NCBI GenBank assembly: GCA_032358255.1
Contig: JAULBX010026274.1
Span: 169,425 to 233,424, forward strand
Origin: Heterotrichella gracilis
Lineage: Eukaryota > Sar > Xanthophyceae > Tribonematales > Xanthonemataceae
Direction: 5' to 3'
DNA: 64,000 bases
Part shown: in pieces, positions 36,116-46,842 of the stretch
Layout of the letters: each line of letters starts with the position of its first letter
Position numbering within the stretch: the stretch's first letter is position 1
The notes under the pieces: generated by a model
What the model saw: the letters and a program-made list of their open reading frames with translations, nothing else
What the model was told of the DNA's origin: nothing
Databases searched by the model: none
Position numbers and translations under genes: made by a program

Positions 36116-37884
36116 CTACATATCGGCGGGCTTCTCCCACTGACTGACCCCGGTCTGTGTGTTGTAGTAGTATGTGCGGCCCTGGTCGTCCTGCATCTCC
36201 TGCCACACGCCGCCTGCAGAGGGCTGGGCAGACGCCTGCTGCCCTGCCTGCTGCCCATATCCACCATAGCTCTGTGCGTAGGGGTCAGCAGCCGCCTGAG
36301 CATACTGACCACCGTAGCCCCCATAGCCGCCTGCTGCACCCGCCTGTGGGTACCCGCCACCGTACCCGCCACCATATCCGTAGCCATACGCGGCTGGCGC
36401 TGGCGCGGCGCCCTGGCCATATGGGTAGCCTGGGTACCCACCGCCTCCAGCAGGGTACTGTGGGGCATACTGCTGCTGGTACGCTGCAAGGCACAACAAC
36501 AAAGTCACCAGGGAATAGTATGGTTGGTCTGCAATGTGCACAGGTCAGCATGCGCAGCAAGAATGCAATTTGAAGCTTGTGCAACTTACGTTGCTGGTAG
36601 CCGCCGCCATGCCCACCGCCGCCACCCATGGGGGGGTAAGGTGCGCCAGATATGATCTGCTCCAGCGCTTTCTGGCAGTCTGCCACGGCCTTTTGTGGGC
36701 CTTGGATGGTGATGGCGCAGGGGTCAGTAGCTTGGTTGATCTGGATGTTTGCGTTAAACTGCTTCTGCAGGCCCTTGATGGTCTCCCCTGCCTTGCCAAT
36801 CACGCGCCCCACCATGGGCTTGGGGCAGGTCATCTCCTTGGTAATGCCCACGCCATACTGGATGCACTGCAAAGGGAGTCACAACAAGTCAGCAGCTGGG
36901 CAGACAGCAACGCTGGCAATGGAAAGGGAGAAGAGCGAGAAGGGCCAAAACTGACCTTTTGAATCACAGACTGGGTGCTCCCAGGCTCGCCGTTGATCAG
37001 CTCCACAATCATCTTCACTGCCCTGTCTACAGAGTCACGGCGGCCAGTCACTATGATCTTCCTTGGGTGCCCTTCTGGGAAGTCTTGGTTCACAACGATG
37101 TGGGCCTGGCTGGACTGCTGCAGCGCCTTGATGGTCTCCCCCCCACGCCCAATGATGCGTCCCACAATGCCGTGAGGGCAGTCAACAGACTCCTCCACCT
37201 CGGGCTGGTTGATGAGCTCGTCAATCTTCTTCTTGCACGCTGCCACCTGCTCCACTGACTGCCCCTTGATAATGACCTTCTTGAAGTCGCCTGGAGTGTC
37301 GTGCTCGATCTGGACGTGGGTGCCTGTCTCATACTGCAGCTGCTTGATGGTCTCCCCAGCTTTGCCAATGAGCTTGCCAACGATGCCAGCAGGTACGTCG
37401 ATGGTTTCGCTGCAGTCGCCGGGGTTTCCAGAGCCATCATCAGCGGGTGGGTCGCTGAAGCCAGTGTTTTCTGCTGGAGGTGGGTCCGCATCACCAGATG
37501 GGTCCTGCACACCCAATCATCACGAATCAACAAAGATCACAGGAGCAGACACTACGTTCCAAAGCCGACAACCTTGGAATCAACAGCCCTTACCTCGCCC
37601 TCCACGGTCCCTGGTCCGTTGAAGCTGGAGCGCTTGCGGATGGGGCCGCCCTCCTCATCAACCTCCTGACCCTCCGGGTCGTCCTCGTACTTGCGCTTGT
37701 TGTTGTTGACGTCCTCATCACCCTCGCCCTCAGCATGCTCCGCCCCAGAGCTCACTGGAAACTGCGGCTGGTTCTGCTGCACTAGGCGCGCTGCGATGGC
37801 CTGGGCAGCAGCCTGGGCGGCCTGGGCCACAGCATCCACCTCAGGGACCTCTACTGTCCCTGCGGGAGCTTCGGTGTCTGACAT
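36116..37884 (-). CDS. RNA-binding protein with three KH domains and a C-terminal WW domain
   Basis: Single-stranded nucleic-acid-binding protein of the FUBP/KHSRP kind, likely in RNA processing or stability. Four exons in phase: 37884-37594, 37504-36956, 36866-36590, 36483-36116, 494 aa. The N-terminus is Ala/Gln-rich then acidic with a basic NNNKRKYEDD patch (possible nuclear signal). KH1 has VGKLIGKAGETIKQLQ, KH2 VGRIIGRGGETIKALQ and KH3 VGRVIGKAGETIKGLQ, all with an intact GxxG loop. Next come a Gly/Tyr/Pro/Gln-rich low-complexity stretch (YGYGYGGGYGGGYPQAG) of prion-like composition and a final WW domain, VWQEMQDDQGRTYYYNTQTG ending SQWEKPADM. The WW at the very C-terminus after low-complexity sequence is the less usual part of the layout. 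Confidence 0.92.
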
Positions 37885-39649
37885 TGTGGCTGCAACCCGC
37901 TTATTTGGTTTTTGACAAGGAGGGAAGTGGAAGCTAAACCTGCTGCTACTCTTGATTGAGGAACACAAGGCGCGCGATGGCAGCCCAAGTTATTTATCAG
38001 TTTGTTTTCAGAAAGGGCGGCAGGGGGGACTTGTGCAAGCAACATGACGGGGATGAAAACCGTTATAACAAAAATGCAGTTTTGGCACTGGTGCACCATG
38101 AGGAAGTTGAAGGACACAGGCCAAACAAATAACAGAGTGTCCCCCCCTGCAGATGTGGGGGAAACAAGGACACTGTCAGTGGCACTGGGGAGGTGTGGTG
38201 ATTGGGTAGTGGGCCCTTAGATTGGAAGTGGCTCGAAAACCCGCCATCATTGTGCAGAATGCCAAACAACGATTGACATATACAGTGATACAGTGCAACA
38301 TCACACAGCGCCACAACCACCTGCACTTTCTCTACTACCCTGCAAGTATTCATACTGTTGCTGGTAAGTAAACGGGCTATTTCATCGAGAGCTGGGTTTG
38401 TGTCGTCTTTGCACAAGGTACCACACGTTGGTGCAACAAACCACTTGCGGTACCATCACTGACAGGAACAACTTGGATAAAGTTTTAAAAAAACCCTGGC
38501 AGAGCATCTGCAAATATAAAAGGCAAAACATCCAACCAAGTGCAATACAGCCCAAGGAAGCAGCCACACGGCCTACACGTAGCCAAACATCTCCATGCAA
38601 CGCATTTCAAAGCAAGCCCAAGCAGTGGAACAGGCACCAACGCCTCTTGCTACAACCAAACCTTGATGCAAGAAATCCCCCACGGTGAAGTGTCAGCAAA
38701 CACTAGTAGATGTTAGCAACACAGGTGTACAAAGCCAACCCGGTATAGTTGGCAAGGTTGGAGCCAAGCCCCAGTTTCATCATAAAAAGGTGGCAGTCAG
38801 GCAAAATTGCCTGCAATAAAATATGCAGAACCAGCTTAAAGAAGGGGATAGCAATCGGCAGCTAAGTACACCGAAGTACACCTTGCTTTCAGGCTGATGC
38901 GCAGTGAATCCTAGTCTTTGCGCGCAGATGCAAGTGCAAATGCAATCTATTGTTGTGGCTGACAACCCACATCCCCTAAAAAACGAGGGCAGATAAAAAG
39001 CCCCTTGCATGCCTCCGTGCACAGTAGTCAAGGCTGATGATCAACACTGACTAGTGGCAGAGCCCCATGATGCAACACACTGCAGCCGACGGGCATGGCA
39101 AACCAATAGCGTGCCACATCCCTTGCTTGCTCTTGTAAAAGGACAACCATCCTGGGAAGGGATTGCATGCTGGCTGTGGATGAGCGGGCCGCAACCACAC
39201 AGTGCAGGGAACATTGCCATTCAACATCAAGCCGATTCTTGTAACGAGCGTATCAACAATCTTTGCCAGGCCAAAATTCGCAGCTGAACGTTCTCCAAAA
39301 GCTGAAAATTGCCAACCCGCCAAATGCATAGCAACCGATTCCGAAATAGGTCATTCTGGATTGCTCTCTCAGCTCTGACGCATTCGCCATCACTCACACA
39401 GCAAATAATTGCAACAGAGTACAACTTGAATCCGTACACGCCCTGTGCAAAGTCTACTCCAGGCCGCCACCATCCTGCAAAAAGTGTTATTTGTCACGAA
39501 CAGAGGCCTCACGGCAAACCTGCCTTGCAATCCACTGCTCATGCACATCCAATGCATGCGACTTGCACTCGCAGTGACTGCAAGGACGGGAATGCACAGC
39601 GTGTGGCCACTGTTGGGGCAGGCATGGAGATCTGGCTGGAAGGGAACTG
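37885..39649. other. Intergenic region, 1.8 kb
   Basis: Holds the promoter of the KH protein gene and the 3' region of the response regulator. A possible extra terminal exon of the regulator (39480-39454) is discussed with that gene. Otherwise no coding signal seen. Confidence 0.5.
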
Positions 39650-42600
39650 CTAGCGTACCTTCAAAAAAAAGCTGAGAAAATCGTCATCCACCCCTGGCTC
39701 AAGCTTGGGCTCCACGCGGCCAAGCGATACGTCAGGTAGCTGGTACAGTGGTTGCTGGCCATGCAAGGCTGACAGCGAGTCCTGCTGCTGCAGCAGCGCC
39801 GCCTCTTGCGCAATGAAGTTCTGCAAGCGCAAGCGTCACGGGGTGGTTCAGCACCGCTGTGCGCCAATGGGCTCTGCAGCTCTGGGGAAACATTCCCACA
39901 AACAAATCCAACGGCAAGCTATCTTTTGGGAATGCAAGCTCACAACCCCAACAGCCGATGTACTGCCAAAGCATGCTGTACCCACCTGACTTGCTGCCAG
40001 CGCTTGTTGCAGTTTTGCATGCTGCATCATGCTACCCCCCATCACCTGGTTCATGTTTGCGAGCTCGTTGCTGCTCCAGCCCTGGCCTGGCAGTGCTTGG
40101 TTGATCTCAGGCGACCCGCCAGACGGATGACCAACTGCAATAATGCAGATACATACGCGTCAGAAATGCTCCACAGCAACAGCCTGCCCACCCGGAGCGG
40201 TCCAAAAAGCATGTGGCGGCACACAATCAGTAGCTAAGTACATGCATTCCGACATCACAGCCAGATTTGGACATGCACTACACGTTGGCACCGTACAGCC
40301 TCATGCCGTGCGAGAGAGTGGCATGCCATTCGTACCCATTCGCTGGCTGGACAGGTCCGAGCCCGAGTTGTGGCTCGGCCCACTTGACATGGATTGGAGC
40401 TGCTGCAGCTGGTGCATGTCGCCCAACGTGCCCTGCAGCACAGCGGCGACAAGGATTGAATCAGGCGGCAAGCATACTGTATATCATATGTAACACGCCA
40501 GGTGCACCCCAATGGCCAGGTATCCATTGCCGCATGGATATGCCCGATGGCAACTACCCATCGCCTACACGTTACGCCATTGGCAGGCAGTCGTGAGCAA
40601 GTGTGTGTGTGTGTAATCTTGCAACACCCCCGGGTGCAAATCAGAAACATGCACCATGATGGTGTCCCCACAGGATTTTGAAGTGCAGTAGAGGCGCAAA
40701 AGCTTGCCCTGCCCGTAGTGTGTACCTGCATGGGTCCCGCCATCCCACTGGTCCCTGGGTACCCGCCAACTGAGTTCAGCTGTGCAAGCGCCTGTGGCAT
40801 CCGAGGCCCCACGCCTAACAAATCCTGTGGCATCGCTGGGCCGGCGCCGCCTCCCATTGGGTTCAGCGCAGGGTTCATACCCAGCCCCATCGCCTGCGCT
40901 GCCAAGCCTGCATTGCACCCAACCCTTATTCAGATGCATGCAACAATGTCAGGACAGACCTGCTTAATGCCGTGTGTACAGGGCTGACTGTTACTTTGTT
41001 ATTTAAGTGGAAGTGCAAGTAACTTGGTCAAAGATTTAAAAAAGAGTAAATAATCGATATTGACATCTATTTTCCAGAAAATTATCCAGGCAACGCCACA
41101 GTGTGATACATCTACATCGTGGCGATTGTGCATGCAGGCCCACCTTGTTGCAGTTGCTGTAGCTGCATAGCTTGAAGCTGCGCAAGCGCCATCTGCTGGT
41201 TGCTGGCGTCTGAACCCATGGCGGGAAGCCCTACCATGGGGTTGCCCATGCCCTGGTTTCAAGGCAAACAATGTTTTTGTCAGCCTGCCGCAGGCTAGGT
41301 GTGGGTGGCGATAAACGAAGCATGCAGCTACTGAGACACAAACCAAGAAGCTTGCAATTTCTCAGTATAACAAGATGCGCCCATCATGCGTTGGGTGACG
41401 ATGAACATTGCCAATGGCAACGGGACTGCGCTGCTGTTGGACGCACCTGTGCCAACCCAGGATGTCCCTGTGGCATGAGGCCCAGCGCATGCATGGAGTT
41501 GACCAGGCCATGCTGGCCCTCGTGCCCCGGGTGCTTCCCCTTGTGCCGCGCAGCTGACGATTGCACACCGGCCACGCGCTTGAGGTACAACCGGTATTTC
41601 TGCACGAACAAAAGGGCCTCAGTATCACGCAGGCGGCCCTGTGCGTAAACCTGCTGCAAGCCATGTGCGCATGCCAGGATTAAAGAATCCGCACACCTGC
41701 AGATGGCTGGCAACATTCTCCCTGGTCAGCCCCTCGACGTTCATCAGGTCCAAAATCCGCTTTGGCACCGCCTCTGCACAAGATAAACGTCAATAATCAC
41801 GTCCTGATGCTCCTCAATGCTGGAGTGTGGGGTGCAATGCTGGGTGTGATGGTACCAGGAGGAGCAGTGAGGTGGAGTGGGGGAATTTGTGTTACTTACT
41901 GTCAATGCCCAACGTGTTCACAGCCTGCACAAACTGTTGGTGCATCTCCACGCTCCAGACAACCCTGGCTTTCTTGGCAGCAGCTCCGTCAGAGTCCTTG
42001 GGGTCCTGCGGGCAAGGCAGCGAGGACACTTTGGATGCGGCACCACGCGGAGTATTGAAGGGAAGCAGGGTGCGCTAGATTGTCTTGCTGATGGGTATGT
42101 GGGGATGTGTGAGACGCACCTCTGCATGGTCCTTTCTCTTCTTGTCAACTTTGCTGTTCACCCCGTCGTCCTCGTCGCCATCCTTGTTTGCCTGCAGTGG
42201 GCAGTGCAGTGCATGAGCGGAAAGGGGAGACCAGCTGTGCAATGCAGTGGCTGCGTGGCCCAGATACTTACCACCTGGTGTCGCTTCCGTACCACGTGCT
42301 GCCACACGTTCCTGAGTTCCTCCACCCGCACAGGTTTGATGAGGAAGTCCACAGCACCATGTGTCACCCCCCGGAGCACCACATTGGTCTCACCATTGGA
42401 CGACATCACTGCAAACAGTGAAGGGTACGACACTCAGGATAATCATGACGAATGTGCTAGAGGAACTGCAGGAATGCTCCACAGCAGAAGACCAATGCCA
42501 GGCTATGGATGAGAAAACCCTTGCCCAGCCATGGGGCACAAGCCAGACACTTACTGATAACTGGCAGCTCCAACTCAAGTCCAATGTGTTCCAACAGCTT

Positions 42601-43005
42601 GAAGCCGTCCATATCTGCGACAGGACCAAGGTCAGGCACAATACATCCAGGCTTGCTTGCCACTCAGAAATCACCCAAAAACGTACCTGGCATGTACACG
42701 TCGGACAGGACAAGGTCGAAGTGGTTACTCCTGTCTCTCAGCTTTTCCAACGCAGACATGCCGTTTATGGTGGTGGTAACTGCAAAACCACAAGAACCGT
42801 CAAGCCAGTGGTTGTTAGACTGCTTTGGCCTTTACACTAGCCAAGACCCAGCGAGGGTACAGTGGCCCACACACCCACCGATGTAGTTGCAGCGCTTCAA
42901 CATCTGCTCCACCACCTTCAAACACAGCGGATCATCATCCACGACCAGAACCCTCAACCCTGCTGGGAAGGTCTCCCACCGGTTTTCCTCCTCCGGCGAA
43001 CTCAT
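39650..43005 (-). CDS. Type-B response regulator: receiver domain plus GARP (Myb-like) DNA-binding domain
   Basis: Nuclear transcription factor at the end of a His-Asp phosphorelay; in land plants this family carries cytokinin responses. Thirteen exons in phase: 43005-42879, 42779-42687, 42614-42555, 42408-42272, 42191-42120, 42005-41900, 41773-41697, 41599-41447, 41252-41144, 40917-40727, 40432-40336, 40134-39986, 39820-39650, 513 aa. The receiver has the acidic triad in [10 protein letters not shown], phospho-acceptor aspartate in [14 protein letters not shown], and the conserved lysine in [13 protein letters not shown] basic [11 protein letters not shown] linker follows, then [24 protein letters not shown] to [19 protein letters not shown]. 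The rest is Gln/Met/Gly-rich, an activation-type region. The end is uncertain: AAG|GTACGC just before the TAG at 39650 could splice to 39480, giving a tail DGGGLE and a stop at 39454. Confidence 0.93.
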
Positions 43006-43773
43006 CAGTGCGTGAACGGGCCAGTCCGGGGACAACCCACACGGGGAAACTGCGAGTGTCACTATTGGGTCCAGGCAAGTGCGCAACCTGCCCACATGCA
43101 CTCCTTAGGGCCTAGTTGCGGAGGCGGAAGAATAGCAGGGGCAGCGCAGTCGCGAGGTGCCCTGTCAAGCTAGGGATAAGGTGTTCCCAGGTGGGCGGTC
43201 ATGTTGAGGTGATGTACCGGATTCCTAGCGAACGAGAGGCCACACAGCGCCAGCGACCACTACCCACAGAGCGCTTACACCTCAAAAGCAGGGCTGCATA
43301 GCCAAAACCATGCCCAGCAGGCGCCCACTAGCAGATACACAGCTGTAACAAGTGTCCAGGCGGGAGTTTGCCTGAGTGGGCAAAACGCCACCCTGCTACT
43401 TGAGACCAACAAAACTGCAGCGCCACACCATGTTGAGAGAACAACGTACGTCTGTGATCTTAAAGCTGCCTGCACGGCTGGATGCACAGCTTTGTCGATA
43501 AAAGTTGCGCTTTCAAAACAAGGTCAAGGGCAAGGACAACGGCGGGCGCAGAATCTGGGGATACATGTCCGTCCCCAACCGCGACTTGGTTTTTTACCCC
43601 AATGGTCCCAGTGCAATGCGAACAGTCGCAGCCATGACCAAAACTTGACAAATGGGCAGTACCTACATTATGGGTGATGACCAATTATGTGGACAGCAGG
43701 TATACCGAAGCTTGTGTGACCTTTTGGGCGGCTGTGAACCACCAAAGGAACTAGTGGACAACAGCAGGGCTTT
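43006..43773. other. Intergenic region, 0.8 kb
   Basis: Upstream of the response regulator and downstream of the CobW-type gene. Expected to contain the regulator promoter and leader. No coding sequence supported. Confidence 0.5.
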
Positions 43774-46248
43774 CTACTGTTGCAACAATGAGAGCAGCTG
43801 CGCTTCCAGTGTGTCCCAGTCAGCACCAGCGGCCGCTTTCACCAACAGCCCCCCGCCCAAAGCCTGTTCAGTGGCAGAGATACCACTAGGCATGCCACTC
43901 TGGGCCCCAGGCCTGGACACACCCCTCTGCACAATGATCTCAACCCTGCTGTCCCTACGATAGCTAATTGCCTCCAGCACTGTGCCGCCACTGGTGGGCG
44001 TCACCCAGGCCTTGCCCACATGGAACACACCCTTGACCCGCTGCACCACTGGTGTGACAGCTGCCAAGAACTCCACCAGCCTGGCCTTGTCAAACACATC
44101 TTCGGGTGCAAACACCCACCTGCAGGTACAGGGTACTGTTAGTCACCTCACAATCAGCCGGGTGGTGGCATGTTTTCGGGGACACAGCAACTCTTGGTGC
44201 ATGACATCCCAATCAGTGCCTATGCCACCAGTGTGCAGCAGGTGAATGGATGGTGGCTGGTGATCCGCGCCACATGTGGAGCATGCCGGCAGCCCAGAAA
44301 TGGTAATACACCAGTTTGTTGAACTGTTTTGGGCTAAGTAATTCAAGATGGATGGGTGGCGCTTGCACAGGGCACAGCTGCTCCAGGGAAACGGTCAGCA
44401 CTCACCCACAGGCAGACGCTGCCCCATTTGCATACTCATACCGCTGCGGCCTGCCCGGGTGGAGCAGCAACAGCCCTGGCTGTGTAGCACCACCTCCCCG
44501 TACTCGGCCCACTCCCTGACCCGCCGAGCCTGCCTCAGCACCTGCCCCACCCTGGGATTCGCCGCGGGGTGCGCCTGTCCCGGGTTCTGAGCCCAGTGCA
44601 TCGCTTGTAGCTAGGTCCGATGCAGCATCCGCAACCCTCGCCTGATGACAACTGTCCAGGTCAAGGAGTCGGACGTCCATGCTGCCATGGTATGCAAAAA
44701 CCACCTGAACAGGGTGGCAGAGGCAGGATTAGTGCCCTACCCGTGCCCAGCATGGCACTCTAGTAGCCCAGGTAAGATATGTGAGCCAAGGCAGGTGCAC
44801 ATGCAGACTTGAGGCGAATGCACGTAACAGCACGGCATAACATGGCTTCAGGTGTCATATGTGTTGATCGTCAAAATGCACCCCGCATGTCAGCCTGTGG
44901 TAGGGGGATGGATGAATCAACGTGTGATGGGTCACTGTACCCGTTGCTTTGGAGGGTACAGCTCTTCCGCCCAGGATGTGAACGATTGGCATGCCCCCTC
45001 GCTTGCCACATCTGCTTTGCTGCCCACAATGATGTCTGCACAATCTATCTGATGCTGTATGAGGGGCCGGTCCCCATCACCCTCTGCAGTGTCCTGGCAA
45101 GTGTACATGCCGGAAGGGAACTGCGTGACATCCACCTGTAGGCAGGAAGCATGTATGTGGTAGAGCAAATTACTACACAGGAGGATAATGCTCTTCTTGA
45201 GTCGAACTCCTCTTCTTTAGCCAATGTACCTGTCCAACTCAGGCAATGTCTGTCTTCAAAGTGCATGAGCAGGAGGCCTTAAGCCTGTGACGAATTGCCC
45301 ATGCATTTGCATGCGCAGCACGCCTAAATCCAGCCCACAAAAGGTCTGCACGATGCTCGAGGTCGCAAAGGATCATTAATGTTACAGGGTTTGCCTCATG
45401 TCAGGTCAGCCAACGACAAACGATATATAGCAATATCACCCACCAGGCATATCACACTCTGAAGGTTGACAGCGCTCCCCAAATGCTGGCCTTGAAGAGC
45501 ATCAATGAGGCCTCCCGGGTGACCCAACCCGCTCGGCTCTATCAGTACCCGATCAGGCTTGGACCGCCGGATAGTTTGTGCAATGATTGCGCTGAAGGGA
45601 CCCGACAGGCTGCAGCACATGCACCCTCCAGCGAGCTCCTTGATTGTGATGTTGTTCCCTTGGATGAACAGGTCACCAAGCAGGCTGAGTGAAGCATCGT
45701 CCTCGCCACTACTTGGCTGAGCATTCCCTGCTGCAGGTTGCGCATGGCAAGTGGATGCTCATGGAATACTGCCTCATATGGGTCATCTTGGCTTCATTCT
45801 TGTGCCACGAGCATATTTGGAACGCGAGATATGGTGCACAGTGCTAGCTAAAACCCCTGATAAGCTTATTTGGATTACAAAATTGCCGGAAACGCACCAA
45901 AGCAGATCTGGCCCCGTACACTTCGAGTGTTAATGGACCTCAGGCAAGCCTCTCTTGATCAAATTGCAGCACCATCACGCAAATGCACGGCGCGTGCACG
46001 TACACATGCATGACAGAGTGCACAACATGTGCGGGGTAGCGCACGCCTGCCTCACCAGAGCTAGTCCTTGTGCGAGCCTCTAGCAGGGCTGCGTCGACCC
46101 CCAGGGCCCCAAACTCGTTGATCAACACCACCCAGTGCTCCCCAGCGGGTTTTTGCAGGAGCAGGGAGGCAATGGCTGTGGTTTTGCCTACGCCCAGCGT
46201 TCCAGTGATGATGTTTACTGGTACTGGAAGCTTCTGCAGTGGCGGCAA
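43774..46248 (-). CDS. CobW/COG0523-family GTPase, ZNG1-type zinc metallochaperone
   Basis: G3E-family GTPase that delivers metal ions; eukaryotic ZNG1 proteins pass zinc to methionine aminopeptidase. The first exon (46248 to about 46046) reads PVPVNIITGTLGVGKTTAI with Walker A GTLGVGKT. The second (about 45700-45440) has NNITIKELAGGCMCCSLSG, the CxCC metal motif, then RVLIEPSGLGHPGGL. A block at about 45137-44930 has IQHQIDCADIIVGSKADV, the guanine-specificity loop (SKAD in place of the usual NKxD). Exons at about 44704-44402 and 44115-43774 form the CobW C-terminal domain (WVFAPEDVFDKARLVEFLAA, ending LLSLLQQ). Between the GTPase and C-terminal domains is an Ala/Gly/Glu-rich insert. Small exons near 45260 were not resolved with certainty. 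Shares a divergent upstream region with the PQ-loop gene. Confidence 0.92.
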
Positions 46249-46842
46249 GCGAGTTCATTGACCTCTGATAGAGATGGCTTGCCAGGTGTAAGTGGACGGA
46301 CCCACAAGGTCTTGTGGGCACCAAGTTACGGATGCGCATGGGCATGACAGCTTGATTACCCAAGAAGGACAGACATGAAGATGAAGAAGTGTAGATAACA
46401 TGCTGTATACAAAGCCACTCACATTTGGTTCAGCAGGAGACTGGACTATGTGCATGCATGCACCCAATGCAAGGGATGCATTGTACTGCATAATGAATGA
46501 GCAGCGCACCACTGCACGCATGATAGTCAGTAGCGCACCATGTCAGCTTATTCGCATGCAGCAGAGTGATTGGGACAATCCCGCGCAACAGAATAGATAG
46601 AAGCGTCGTTGTGTCCCACAACAAAGGTCACGACACAGAGGTCAGGCATATGTATTCGCGGAGTGATTTCCTGAGTTGGCTTGTTTTGTTTTGTTTGCAC
46701 AACTGTTAGTCTAATCATTTGCGTTGTCCATAAGCAACCTTGAAGTTTGTCTACTTTTGCCTTTCCCCGTGTTAAACAGCAACATCGAGGACAGCATTCA
46801 AGCTTTTTGCATGCATCAGTTTTGTGAGTAGCGCGTACCCAG
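46249..46842. other. Divergent promoter region (CobW-type / PQ-loop)
   Basis: 594 bases between divergent start codons. Contains a TTGTTTTGTTTTGTTTG run at about 46680-46697 and CATGCATG words at about 46453. No gene seen. Confidence 0.5.
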
